Shown here: in pieces, positions 23,633 through 31,631 of the stretch
How positions within the stretch are numbered: the stretch's first letter is position 1
How the letters are laid out: the number at the start of each line of letters is the position of its first letter
From: UMGS1484 sp045661365
Lineage (GTDB): Bacteria; Bacillota; Clostridia; Oscillospirales; Acutalibacteraceae
Direction: 5' to 3'
DNA length: 33,489 nucleotides
NCBI GenBank assembly: GCA_045661365.1
Contig: JAZRFL010000136.1
Coordinates: 1-33,489 of the forward strand
Made by a program: the position numbers and the translations under genes
The notes under the pieces: model-generated
Told to the model about the DNA's origin: nothing
The model's input: the letters and a program-made list of their open reading frames with translations, nothing else
The model's database searches: none

Positions 23633-24814
23633 TTATTCCCCTTTCTTTTCTAAAGCCACAGCAAGACCAAGCAACCCTGCTTCGTCAAAGGCTTTACCAA
23701 ACAGTTGCACCCCTTGGGTTGCCAAGGCGGGCGTGCCAATCAAATTGGCCAGGGCGGTGCATTCGCTTTCCCCAAAGACCTTACCAAAGGCTTGGGTCAC
23801 GTCGTAGGCTTGGTAGCCGTCCGCAAAGGTGGCGGGAGTAAGCAATGCGTCGTACTGACCAAACAACTTAGTTACGGCTTCGCTTACCACACGGCGTACC
23901 CGCAAAGATTTGTCATAGCAATCTTTATAACGGTTTTTGGAAAGCACGTCAGAGCCGTATAAAATCACCGCTTTGGTGAGGAAGTTGAATCCTTCGGTGC
24001 GGGAGTTTACATACAATTCGTCAATGTTTTTATAATTGGCGGCACGGTGCCCGTATTTTACCCCGTCGTAACGAGATACGTTGTTGCAGGTTTCGGCACA
24101 CATCAAAATTTGCCAAGCGGTATTGGCAAGGGCGAACAGGTCGCAGTCGATTTCTACCACCGTTACCCCTGCGGCTTGCAAAGCGGTTACGGCGGCTTGC
24201 ACCTTGGCTTTTACGCCGTCGTCGGCTTTGACAACCAGATTTTTTACCACCGCAACGGTTTTACCTTCTGCCTTGGCGGGGGTATAATCATAGGTTTCGG
24301 TTTTGAGAGAAGTACCGTCTTTGGGGTCGTGACCGGCAATATCGGTCATAATTTTGGCAACGTCTTGGGCGGTTTTGGCATATACACCAACTTGTTCCCC
24401 CGAAGCGGCACAAGAAATAACACCATAACGAGAAACCGTACCATAGGTGGGTTTTAAAAAGTCAACCCCTGCCAAAGCGGCGGCACGGCGGGTTGCCCCG
24501 TTCATGTCTACACCCAAAGCGGCTTGCACGTCCCCTTCGGCTACTGCCAAAGCGGCGGCACCTTGCAGGGTACCTTGTTGGGGGGCGGTGTAAGAAAATT
24601 CGCCCACCAAGTCCAAACCAAATTCACCCACGTGGGTTTTGCCGGCGATTTGGTAGCCTTTTTGTTGCAAACGGTCTACCACTTCGGCAGAAAACAGAGG
24701 GGTAAATCCCTCTAACATACGAGAGCCTGCGGTGGCAGGTGCGTCTTGAATCAGCAAGGTATCGTCTACGGCAATGGTACCTTGCCCATTGATTGTTACT
24801 GCAAATTTGTTCAT
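23633..24814 (-). CDS. gatA: GatA-like amidase homologue lacking the catalytic triad
   Basis: 393 residues; GatA is normally ~480-490. ATG 24814 with GAGGTG overlapping the aspS stop. Homology to GatA is clear ('IAGKTHVGEFGLD', 'FLKPTYGTVSRYGVISCAASGEQVG', 'IAGHDPKDGTS', 'YDALLTPATF'), but the N-terminal helical ~60 residues are missing and the amidase signature is degraded. The catalytic Lys of the IA(I/V)KDN motif is Asp17; the GGSSGGS motif with the cis-Ser reads GTLQGAAA (81-88); the nucleophile Ser of GGSIR is Ala107 (NGATR). All three triad residues are therefore absent, while the frame is intact and the operon position kept. It may be a structural pseudo-subunit, or a GatA that no longer makes ammonia. 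Confidence 0.8.
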   Translation of the reverse strand: MNKFAVTINGQGTIAVDDTLLIQDAPATAGSRMLEGFTPLFSAEVVDRLQQKGYQIAGKTHVGEFGLDLVGEFSYTAPQQGTLQGAAALAVAEGDVQAALGVDMNGATRRAAALAGVDFLKPTYGTVSRYGVISCAASGEQVGVYAKTAQDVAKIMTDIAGHDPKDGTSLKTETYDYTPAKAEGKTVAVVKNLVVKADDGVKAKVQAAVTALQAAGVTVVEIDCDLFALANTAWQILMCAETCNNVSRYDGVKYGHRAANYKNIDELYVNSRTEGFNFLTKAVILYGSDVLSKNRYKDCYDKSLRVRRVVSEAVTKLFGQYDALLTPATFADGYQAYDVTQAFGKVFGESECTALANLIGTPALATQGVQLFGKAFDEAGLLGLAVALEKKGE

Positions 24815-24824
24815 CTTACACACC

Positions 24825-26897
24825 TCACTTTACCAGTCTGGGTACTTGCCAACTGTCTTCGCTGCGGGCGGGTGCACCTTTTAACAGGTCGGCACGAGCA
24901 AAGGGTTGTTCCCGTTTGTCTTCCCGCAATACGTTTACCATAGGCATTACGTGTACCATTTCTTCCACACCCTCGGTATCGCAAGCGGCAAGGGTGGCTT
25001 CGCTTTGTTTCATGGTTTCAAAAATGCCCTGCATCACCGATTCTTCTTCCTCGGTCAAGGACAATTGGTTCAGTTGTTGGGCATTGGCAAAGGTAGAGCG
25101 TTTACCCCCGCCTTGTTTACCGGCTGCCGATTCGGCACGTTTGGCAAGAGCACTGCCGTTGCCAAGCAAATGCACGTCTTCCAACTGTTGGTTGGTAACC
25201 TCACCGGGAGCACCCAGCAACAAGTCTTGGGCGTTGCCGTTTAAGGGGAAGGCAATAACGTCTAAAATCTTTTCTTCGTCGGTAAGCAACATGACCATGC
25301 GGTCAATACCGGGCGCCATGCCTGCGTGAGGAGGTGCGCCGTATTGGAATGCGGTGTAAAGTGCGTTAAACCGCTTTTTCAATTCGGTTTCGGGATAGCC
25401 TGCAATTTCAAAGGCTTTTTTCATAATGTCGATGTCGTGGTTACGAACCGCACCCGAAGCCAATTCTATGCCGTTGCACACCAAGTCGTATTGGTAAGCA
25501 AGCACGTCGCAGGGGTCTTTGGTCAGCAAGGCTTCCATACCGCCTTGAGGCATAGAGAAAGGGTTGTGGGTGAAAATGGTTTCGCCTGTTTCTTCGTCGT
25601 TTTCAAACATGGGGAAGTCTACCACAAAACAGAAATCAAACCGATTTTCGTCGATTAAGTCCAATTGTTCTTTTTTGGCAAGCCAAGTACGAATCAAACC
25701 TGCTTTTTTCTCGGCATCGTTCTTTTTGTCGTCGCAAATAAAGAACAGGGTCTCGCCTTCTTTTACCCCCGACAAGGTGGTGATTTCGGCTTTTTGTTCT
25801 TCCGAAAGGAATTTGGCAATGGGGCCTAAGAACACGCCGTCTTTTAAGGTAATGTAACCAAGACCGCCCAAGCCAACCTCGGCAGAGGTGGCATATTTCA
25901 AGGAATCTTCAAAGAATTTATTGGATTTCCCCCTACAATCGGCCACGATTCCTCGCACCGGCTTGCCCTTAAAGGCAGGGAACGCCACGTTGGCAAAGAA
26001 ATCGGTCAAATCGAAAATAATCAAGGGATTTCGCAGGTCGGGCTTGTCAGAGCCGTAGGTCATCATAGCGTCGGCATAGGTGATGCGGCGGAAGGGCTTG
26101 TCGGTCACCTTTTTGTCGGTAAATTTTACAAAGGTGTCGTGTACCACGTCTTCGCAAACGTCAAGTACCTCGTCTTGGGTAGCAAAGGCCATTTCAAAGT
26201 CCAATTGGTAAAATTCACCGGGAGAACGGTCGGCACGGGCATCTTCGTCACGGAAGCAGGGTGCTACTTGGAAATAGCGGTCAAACCCCGACACCATAAG
26301 CAATTGCTTAAACTGTTGAGGGGCTTGGGGCAAAGCGTAAAACTTACCGGGATGTTTACGGCTGGGTACCAAGAAGTCACGAGCCCCTTCGGGCGAAGAA
26401 GCGGTCAAAATGGGGGTTTGCATATCTAAGAAACCCTTTTCTTCCATTTTGTTGCGCAGATGCCGAATAATTTGGGAACGAATGACCAAGTTTTGATGGT
26501 TTTTGGGATTCCGAAGGTCTAAATAACGGTATTTTAACCGCAGTTCGTCTTTGCTTTGACGAGAAGCACGCACGTCAAAAGGCAACATATTGTGGCTTTT
26601 GCCCAACACTTGCAAACTGTCGGCAACCAGTTCTACATAGCCTGTGTCAATTTTGGTGTTTACGGTTTCGGGGTCGCGTTGTTCAACCACACCGCTGACC
26701 GAAATAACCGTTTCACGGTTTACGTTTTTCAAAAATTCTTCGTTGTGCACCACCACTTGAGTTACCCCCGTGTAGTCACGCAGGTCAATAAAAATAACCC
26801 CGCCGTGGTCACGCACTACGTCGACCCAACCGGCTAATTGCACGGTTTGACCGATATGCTTGTCACAAATGTCGTTACAGTATAGTGTTCTGTACAT
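24825..26897 (-). CDS. aspS: Aspartyl-tRNA synthetase fused to GatC
   Basis: 690 residues; bacterial AspRS is ~590. GGAGG 8 nt before ATG 26897. N-terminal anticodon-binding OB fold (1-100), class II core with motif 2 'FRDEDARADRSPGEFYQLDFE', a GAD insertion (~290-420) and motif 3 'GMAPGIDRMVMLL'. The core ends near 'GEVTNQQLEDVHL'; after a ~30-residue Ala/Gly/Lys linker, residues ~612-690 (24828-25064) are a GatC domain: 'LTEEEESVMQGIFETM', 'DTEGVEEMVHVM', 'LREDK', 'LLKGAP', 'WQVPRLVK'. His31 in RDHGGVIF matches the non-discriminating type that also charges tRNA(Asn). The fusion would tether Asp-tRNA(Asn) synthesis to its amidation. First gene of the T-box operon. Confidence 0.93.
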   Translation of the reverse strand: MYRTLYCNDICDKHIGQTVQLAGWVDVVRDHGGVIFIDLRDYTGVTQVVVHNEEFLKNVNRETVISVSGVVEQRDPETVNTKIDTGYVELVADSLQVLGKSHNMLPFDVRASRQSKDELRLKYRYLDLRNPKNHQNLVIRSQIIRHLRNKMEEKGFLDMQTPILTASSPEGARDFLVPSRKHPGKFYALPQAPQQFKQLLMVSGFDRYFQVAPCFRDEDARADRSPGEFYQLDFEMAFATQDEVLDVCEDVVHDTFVKFTDKKVTDKPFRRITYADAMMTYGSDKPDLRNPLIIFDLTDFFANVAFPAFKGKPVRGIVADCRGKSNKFFEDSLKYATSAEVGLGGLGYITLKDGVFLGPIAKFLSEEQKAEITTLSGVKEGETLFFICDDKKNDAEKKAGLIRTWLAKKEQLDLIDENRFDFCFVVDFPMFENDEETGETIFTHNPFSMPQGGMEALLTKDPCDVLAYQYDLVCNGIELASGAVRNHDIDIMKKAFEIAGYPETELKKRFNALYTAFQYGAPPHAGMAPGIDRMVMLLTDEEKILDVIAFPLNGNAQDLLLGAPGEVTNQQLEDVHLLGNGSALAKRAESAAGKQGGGKRSTFANAQQLNQLSLTEEEESVMQGIFETMKQSEATLAACDTEGVEEMVHVMPMVNVLREDKREQPFARADLLKGAPARSEDSWQVPRLVK

Positions 26898-26924
26898 ACC
26901 ATATACCTCCAAAAATTTTCCCAA

Positions 26925-26965
26925 ATAAAAATCCCGAGAACATAATCAAAACTATGTTCTCGGGA
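26925..26965 (-). terminator. T-box attenuator terminator
   Basis: TCCCGAGAACATA (26932-26944) pairs with TATGTTCTCGGGA (26953-26965), a 13-bp stem; on the minus strand it runs into ATTTTTATTT. It is the off-state structure of the T-box. Confidence 0.92.
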
Positions 26966-27148
26966 CGAGTTCGTTACATAAACCCGCGGTGCCACCCGCA
27001 TTGGCGCGTAAAAACGCACCCTCTTTTCTATGCAATTGTAAGGGGCAAACCGCAGAGTGTTCCCGTGCTTACTACTTGTCTGAAATGCGCTTGCAGTCCA
27101 CGACGCATTCTCCCTGGCAGACGTTCCACAAAAGCCGAGTCTCTATGA
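26925..27148 (-). promoter_or_regulatory. T-box riboswitch leader of aspS operon
   Basis: Reading the minus strand, the leader has a Stem I region starting near 27145 (AGAGACTCGG...), a variable middle, the T-box core GGGTGGCACCGCGGG (26983-26997), then a terminator. A GAC triplet followed by AAGTAG (27078-27080) is the best candidate specifier (Asp); AAC near 27062 is an alternative. Uncharged tRNA would stabilise the antiterminator and switch on the operon. This leader explains most of the 335-base gene-free stretch 26898-27232. Confidence 0.92.
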
Positions 27149-27151
27149 ATT

Positions 27152-27179
27152 ATTATAGCAAATAAATTGCAATTGTCAA
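27152..27179 (-). promoter_or_regulatory. Promoter of the aspS operon
   Basis: Minus strand: consensus -35 TTGACA (27174-27179), 16-nt spacer, consensus -10 TATAAT (27152-27157). Start site near 27145, at the 5' end of T-box Stem I. Confidence 0.85.
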
Positions 27180-27180
27180 C

Positions 27181-27221
27181 AAAAAAATTCGCAAGACTTG
27201 GTCGGTCTTGCGAATTTTTTT
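27181..27221 (-). terminator. Terminator after protein B1
   Basis: AAAAAAATTCGCAAGAC (27181-27197) pairs with GTCTTGCGAATTTTTTT (27205-27221); T runs on both strands. Lies between the B1 stop (27233) and the aspS promoter. Confidence 0.9.
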
Positions 27222-27232
27222 ATTTTACACGC

Positions 27233-28003
27233 CTATTGCAAATAAGGAATCGAGTCGCCGGAGGGGCCTGCGGTAATGTTGCCGCCAACGCCGCTCAGGG
27301 TTACCCCCCACTCTTGCACCGCGGCGGTTTGTGCCGTGGAATCAAGGCGACCGGAGGTTTCGCATTGAATCGCATCCGCCAAAAAATCGGTGGTCAAGGT
27401 ATAGGTAAGGTTTTTGTTGTGCATAGTATAGTTTTTTGTTTTTCCGTTCCATGCGTTAAAGGCGCTAAACATGGTAGAGGTACTGGCGCCGGGTGCCAAC
27501 GGCTTACGGTAATACAGTACCGTGTAAGAAATAGAACCATTACCCATGGTTTCGGTCACGGTGGTTTCCAGCCAATCTGCCGAACGAACGGTATAATTAT
27601 AGTCCACCTTAGAGGTGGTGCCGTCGTCGTTGGTATAGGTGGTGTTTTGCGCCCCTTTCTGAGGTCCTCGTCCGCCGTGCGCCAAGACCTGACGTGTTTT
27701 GCTTCTTGAACCGTCGCCGTTCAACCAGTTGCTGGCATCGTTGTTGATCCAATTCACAGACAAGGTCACCCGCACGTAAACGGGCACGTTACCGTTGTTG
27801 GTAATGTATGCGTTGGCAGGACTGCCACTACCGTTGATCACAATGTCCACGCCGCCTTTTGTCATGGTCGTGCTATCAACCCCCGACGTATGCACAAGCC
27901 ATGCGCCGGTTTCTCCCACGAAAGAGAACGCCATAATGGCGGCCAATAATGAGGCTACCAAAACCCGTTTGGGAACAGAAAGGAAAGAAGATGTTTTTTT
28001 CAT
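27233..28003 (-). CDS. TasA/camelysin-like secreted protein (B1)
   Basis: 256 residues. GGGAGGAG before ATG 28003. The N-terminus is a long signal region ending VGETGAWL (29-36), resembling SipW-type signals (G.T.A.F/L). The mature part is beta-rich with 'VPVYVRVTLSVNWINND', a 'TYTNDDGTT' segment and near the C-terminus 'FLADAIQCETSGRLD', the 'AIQAE...AW' pattern seen in SipW-dependent/TasA-like proteins of gut Bacillota. One of three homologues here (also 30884-31618 and 33137-33489). It starts 17 nt after A1 and is the last gene before a terminator. Fibre or surface subunit is inference; no sipW is in the window. Confidence 0.72.
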   Translation of the reverse strand: MKKTSSFLSVPKRVLVASLLAAIMAFSFVGETGAWLVHTSGVDSTTMTKGGVDIVINGSGSPANAYITNNGNVPVYVRVTLSVNWINNDASNWLNGDGSRSKTRQVLAHGGRGPQKGAQNTTYTNDDGTTSKVDYNYTVRSADWLETTVTETMGNGSISYTVLYYRKPLAPGASTSTMFSAFNAWNGKTKNYTMHNKNLTYTLTTDFLADAIQCETSGRLDSTAQTAAVQEWGVTLSGVGGNITAGPSGDSIPYLQ

Positions 28004-28020
28004 AGTGACTCCTCCCTTTT

Positions 28021-29382
28021 CTACCCTGTGAACGTGGCGTGTGTCGTATCACTCAACCATGGGGTGTACACACGGCGAATATCTGTGGAATGGTTCCCAC
28101 CGCCGCCGCTGGGATTGGCAGGGAAGTTGATAGCGGCGTTATTGGAAGCGGCTGTCACCGAATACCTTCCCCAACGCCAAGGCCAACGGTCTAAATAGCC
28201 ATGGTAATAGTCCGCATTGCCGGTGGTGGCATCACCAAAATCCAAGCCTACCACACGGTAGCCGTCATAATCCACCCATATGGGGAATACCAACTTGGTG
28301 GTGGTGTTCCATCGGTTTTGCCCCACCAACGAAACCATGGTGGCTTGTTGTTTGTCAGGGCAATTGGTGCTGGTGGTTTGGGTGTATGAAGTGCCGTTTG
28401 GGTCCCGCCAAGCCAGTGCGGGGTGCCAGTGGTCCTCTTCGGTATAGGCAATCATCTTGCCAAGCCAAATCAAGGGCGTGGAGCCGGAATTGTATTGGGT
28501 TTTGTTGCTGGTGGGAGTCATATAACGGAAGGTAACCACGTTGATTTTGCTAATGTCGACTTTATTGTCATACGATTTGGTCCAACTGCGCAAATCGATG
28601 CGCACGGTGTGATGGGTGCGGGGATTGCCGCCGTCGGTTTTCAGTTTAGACATGTCAATGTTATACTCCAACCCGTCGTTTTTGGATACATCGGAATGAC
28701 AAAACGCAATATTCAATATGCCCGGTGTACGAATTTCATAATACCCCGAAACCCAATAGTCCATGTAGATATGGGTGTATTTGGTCAAGTCAACGTTTGT
28801 GTTCAGGTTAATTTGAATATTGTAATAGTAATCATATGCCGAGTCACCGCCCACGCCGGGAAAATTCCCGTCCCCCGGAGTAGGGTCTATCATACGAAAT
28901 CCCAGCATACGGGTTACACCCCATTTGTTCAAAACCAATTCTTGGTCAGGGGTTGCCACTTCACCGTTGGTGGAAAAGTCCCCCGACAAATACCGTGGAT
29001 GGTACAACAAATCCCCATAGTAGATGGAGTTGTTTTGGGCTTTAAAGTCAATGGAGCCGGCAACACCGCCGGTAACAGAGTCGGACGTGCAGCGGTTCCC
29101 ACTCAGGTTCCAATGATTGTAGGTACCATCCCCGTCGGGATCTTGCGGCGCCCAGTTATACACTCGTGACGAAGAAAACAAAAGTTTTGCCTGGGGGTCG
29201 GTTTCGTCATACGTGCGATAAGCCGGTTCTTCATTGTAAACATATTTGGAACCGTCCGGCAAGGTCGTAGTCACTTCGTCCCCCGGGTAAGCATATACTG
29301 TTTTTTGAAAAGGGCCGCGGGGAGAAACCAGAGCCACAAATAATATAGTAATGCAAAGAATTAGCGATAGTATTTTCTTCAT
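28021..29382 (-). CDS. Large secreted protein of unknown family (A1)
   Basis: 453 residues. GAAGGTGA before ATG 29382. Signal peptide of ~31 residues with cleavage near VYA-YPGDEV. The centre (~180-300) has a beta-sandwich look: 'NTNVDLTKYTHIYMDYWVSG', 'LEYNIDMSKLKTDGG', 'VTFRYMTP', 'TQYNSGSTPLIWLGKM'. The C-terminal third has 'VGQNRWNTTTKLVFPIWV', 'YRVVGLDFGD' and a Trp/Arg-rich 'WPWRWGR'. The same motifs are in A2 (31632-32954). I do not recognise the family; a carbohydrate-binding-like fold is a guess from strand patterns. No anchor motif or catalytic signature. Always followed by a B gene. Confidence 0.75.
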   Translation of the reverse strand: MKKILSLILCITILFVALVSPRGPFQKTVYAYPGDEVTTTLPDGSKYVYNEEPAYRTYDETDPQAKLLFSSSRVYNWAPQDPDGDGTYNHWNLSGNRCTSDSVTGGVAGSIDFKAQNNSIYYGDLLYHPRYLSGDFSTNGEVATPDQELVLNKWGVTRMLGFRMIDPTPGDGNFPGVGGDSAYDYYYNIQINLNTNVDLTKYTHIYMDYWVSGYYEIRTPGILNIAFCHSDVSKNDGLEYNIDMSKLKTDGGNPRTHHTVRIDLRSWTKSYDNKVDISKINVVTFRYMTPTSNKTQYNSGSTPLIWLGKMIAYTEEDHWHPALAWRDPNGTSYTQTTSTNCPDKQQATMVSLVGQNRWNTTTKLVFPIWVDYDGYRVVGLDFGDATTGNADYYHGYLDRWPWRWGRYSVTAASNNAAINFPANPSGGGGNHSTDIRRVYTPWLSDTTHATFTG

Positions 29383-29473
29383 GCCGAATCACCTTCGTGG
29401 TATATTGTAGTAATATAGTGATTTTATTCTAACATCTGCAAAAGCAAATTTTATTAGCAAATTCCCGATAATT

Positions 29474-30793
29474 TTAATGATATTTTGGCAAATAATCCCC
29501 GTGGGCTTCGATCAAATCGTCTACCATTTTTACAATGGTGTCAATGTCCAGCTCACTGCCCGTGTGAGGGTCAAGCATAGCCGCTTGGTAAATGTGCTCT
29601 TTTTTCAGGGTGCGAGCCGCTTCTATGGTCAGCAGTTGCACGTTGATGTTGGTCATGTTCATGGCGGCGCATTGTACCGGCAAGGGACCCACGTGGCAGG
29701 GATGCACCCCTTTGCCGTTTACCAGGCAAGGTACTTCTACACAAGCGTCTTCGGGCAGATTGGTAATCAGGTGCCCCTTGTTGAGCACGTTCCCGCCGAT
29801 TTGCATGGGTTTACCCGTCACCACCGATTCCATAATATGGGACGCATATTCGTGGGTGCGGGTGTGTTGTTTTACCCCATCCTTCAACAGTTGTTGGTAT
29901 TCGTTTTTCCAGCCTTCGATTTGCGCAATGCAACGGCGGGGATATTCGTCCAACGGAATGTTGAATTTTTCAATGAGTTCGGGGTATTTGTCCTTAATAT
30001 AGAACATATTGTATTCCCCGTTATGCTCGCTGGATTCGGTGCAATAATAGCCGAAGCGGCGGACGTAATCGAACCGCACCTTGTTATAGCAGTTGGGGTC
30101 GGCGATCTTTTCGTCCATTTTGGCTTTGATAGCAGGATACAAGTCGTTGCCCTCTTTATCTTTGAGTTCCAACAGCCAAGCCATGTGGTTGATACCTGCG
30201 ATCAGTTCCTTGCGCCCTTCGATTTTATCTTCCATGCCCAGTTGACGAAGCAGATCTTCGGAGCAGACCTGCACGCTGTGGCACAGACCTACCGTTTGAA
30301 TGGGGGTGTACCGTTGCATATAGCCACTAAGCATGGCCATGGGATTGGTGTAGTTTAAAAACAGCGCATCGGGGCAGACCTCTGCCATATCGGCGGCAAA
30401 GTCAGCCATAACAGGAATGGTGCGAAGTCCCCGCATAATGCCACCAATGCCAAGGGTGTCGGCAATGGTTTGGCGCAAGCCGTATTTTTTCGGCACCTCA
30501 AAGTCGATGATGGTGCAAGGGTCATACAAGCCCACTTGAATGGCGTTGACCACAAAATTAGCACCACGCAAGGCTTCTTTGCGGTTTTCTACCCCAAGGT
30601 AGCATTCGATCTTGCCGTAGCCACCCATGGTCTGGCGCATGGCTTCTAAAATGGTGCGGCTTTCTTCCAACCGCCCACCGTCAATATCATACAGGGCAAA
30701 CACGCTGTCCCGCAAGGCTTCACAGCACATACAGTCGCCGATTACGTTGCGGGCAAACACCGTACTGCCCGCTCCCATAAAGGTAATTTTCAT
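29474..30793 (-). CDS. melA: GH4 alpha-galactosidase-like glycosidase (MelA type)
   Basis: 439 residues. AAGGAG 9 nt before ATG 30793. GH4 enzymes use NAD and a divalent metal in a redox mechanism. Hallmarks: Rossmann start 'KITFMGAGSTVFARN', 'NAIQVGLYDPCTIIDFEVP', 'ADTLGIGGIMRGLRTIP', 'NYTNPMAM', 'VGLCHSVQ' (metal-site Cys/His), 'AGINHMAWLLEL' and 'YYCTESSEHNGEYNMFY'. These agree best with the MelA/alpha-galactosidase branch; alpha-galacturonidase is a near alternative. Cytoplasmic. It lies between the A2-B2 and A1-B1 cassettes with its own promoter, 91 nt before A1 without a clear terminator, so A1-B1 may be in its transcript. Confidence 0.88.
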   Translation of the reverse strand: MKITFMGAGSTVFARNVIGDCMCCEALRDSVFALYDIDGGRLEESRTILEAMRQTMGGYGKIECYLGVENRKEALRGANFVVNAIQVGLYDPCTIIDFEVPKKYGLRQTIADTLGIGGIMRGLRTIPVMADFAADMAEVCPDALFLNYTNPMAMLSGYMQRYTPIQTVGLCHSVQVCSEDLLRQLGMEDKIEGRKELIAGINHMAWLLELKDKEGNDLYPAIKAKMDEKIADPNCYNKVRFDYVRRFGYYCTESSEHNGEYNMFYIKDKYPELIEKFNIPLDEYPRRCIAQIEGWKNEYQQLLKDGVKQHTRTHEYASHIMESVVTGKPMQIGGNVLNKGHLITNLPEDACVEVPCLVNGKGVHPCHVGPLPVQCAAMNMTNINVQLLTIEAARTLKKEHIYQAAMLDPHTGSELDIDTIVKMVDDLIEAHGDYLPKYH

Positions 30794-30814
30794 ATAAAAC
30801 CACTCCTTTTTACC

Positions 30815-30843
30815 ATTATAACAAACCAACCTTAAAAATGCAA
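30815..30843 (-). promoter_or_regulatory. Promoter of the GH4 gene
   Basis: Minus strand: -35 TTGCAT (30838-30843), 17-nt spacer, -10 TATAAT (30815-30820). The -35 begins right after the B2 terminator's T tract. Confidence 0.75.
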
Positions 30844-30844
30844 T

Positions 30845-30878
30845 AAAAAACCACACAGCACGCAACTGTGTGGTTTTT
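30845..30878 (-). terminator. Terminator after protein B2
   Basis: AAAAAACCACACAG (30845-30858) pairs with CTGTGTGGTTTTT (30866-30878); on the minus strand the hairpin ends in TTTTTT. It lies 5 nt beyond the B2 stop. Confidence 0.9.
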
Positions 30879-30883
30879 AGGTT

Positions 30884-31618
30884 TTACGGATTGGGCATAG
30901 AGTCTGCCGTGGGATATTTGGAAAGGTCGCCACCTACCGAAGCAGGTGTTACCCCCCAAGCCTTGTACACGGCGGTGTTGGTGGTACCGCTAAACCGACC
31001 CGAGTTTTCGGCTTGAATGGCGTCTGCCACCAAGTCCACCGTCATGGTATAGGTACGGTTTTTGCCGGCCATATAATAGGTCTTGGTCTTTTTGTTGGCG
31101 GTAAAGGATTTAAAAATCGCATTGGTGCTGGTTGCCCCTGCCGCCAAGGGGGAGGTTAAATAAATAATTTTATAGGTTACCGTGACCCCGTTGACCGTTT
31201 CGCTAATATTCTTTTCCGCCCAACCGGTGTTCAGGGTATAGGTGTAGTCAGCCGAAGCGGTTGTGTTGTCGTCATTGGTGTAGGAGGCATTTTTGGGGGC
31301 ATCGGCAAGGTACTGTCTGGTTTGAGAGTACGTACCGTCACTATTATACCAGTTGCCGCTTTCGGTATTTACGTAATTCACCGCAAAGGCTACCCGCACG
31401 TACATGGGAACGTTGCTGGTGTTTTTTACTTTAAGTGCCGTAAGGGTACTGCCGCTGAATTCAAGACCATAAGTCGATTTGGTCATAGTGGTACTGTCAG
31501 CGCTTGAGGTATGCTTAAGCCATGCACCGGTTTCGCCCACCATAGAAAATGAAAGGGTCGCCAAAAGCAAAGCGATGATCAGCAAACGCTTAGAACGACG
31601 GAAAAATGTCTTTTTCAT
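30884..31618 (-). CDS. TasA/camelysin-like secreted protein (B2)
   Basis: 244 residues. GGAGGG before ATG 31618. Signal region with KRLLIIALLLATLSF and the same VGETGAWLKHTS block as B1. Mature part: 'VPMYVRVAFAVNYVN', 'ASYTNDDNTT', 'VTYKIIYLTSPLAAGATS', 'LVADAIQAENSGRF' and 'YKAWGVTPASVGG'. It aligns with B1 along its length and more closely with the partial B3 at the C-terminus. It lies 13 nt after A2, same order as A1-B1. No catalytic motif; predicted secreted, probably through a SipW-like signal peptidase encoded elsewhere. Confidence 0.75.
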   Translation of the reverse strand: MKKTFFRRSKRLLIIALLLATLSFSMVGETGAWLKHTSSADSTTMTKSTYGLEFSGSTLTALKVKNTSNVPMYVRVAFAVNYVNTESGNWYNSDGTYSQTRQYLADAPKNASYTNDDNTTASADYTYTLNTGWAEKNISETVNGVTVTYKIIYLTSPLAAGATSTNAIFKSFTANKKTKTYYMAGKNRTYTMTVDLVADAIQAENSGRFSGTTNTAVYKAWGVTPASVGGDLSKYPTADSMPNP

Positions 31619-31631
31619 ATCATCGCCCTCC

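Noticed and set aside
23633..24814. gatA as a frameshifted pseudogene
   Set aside because: The frame is uninterrupted, coupled to both neighbours and ends normally; the changes are substitutions and deletions at motif positions, not a break.
28423..30358. Long plus-strand open frames opposite A1 and the GH4 gene
   Set aside because: Opposite strand holds clear genes with signal peptide or GH4 motifs; the plus-strand frames show no family motifs or ribosome binding sites.
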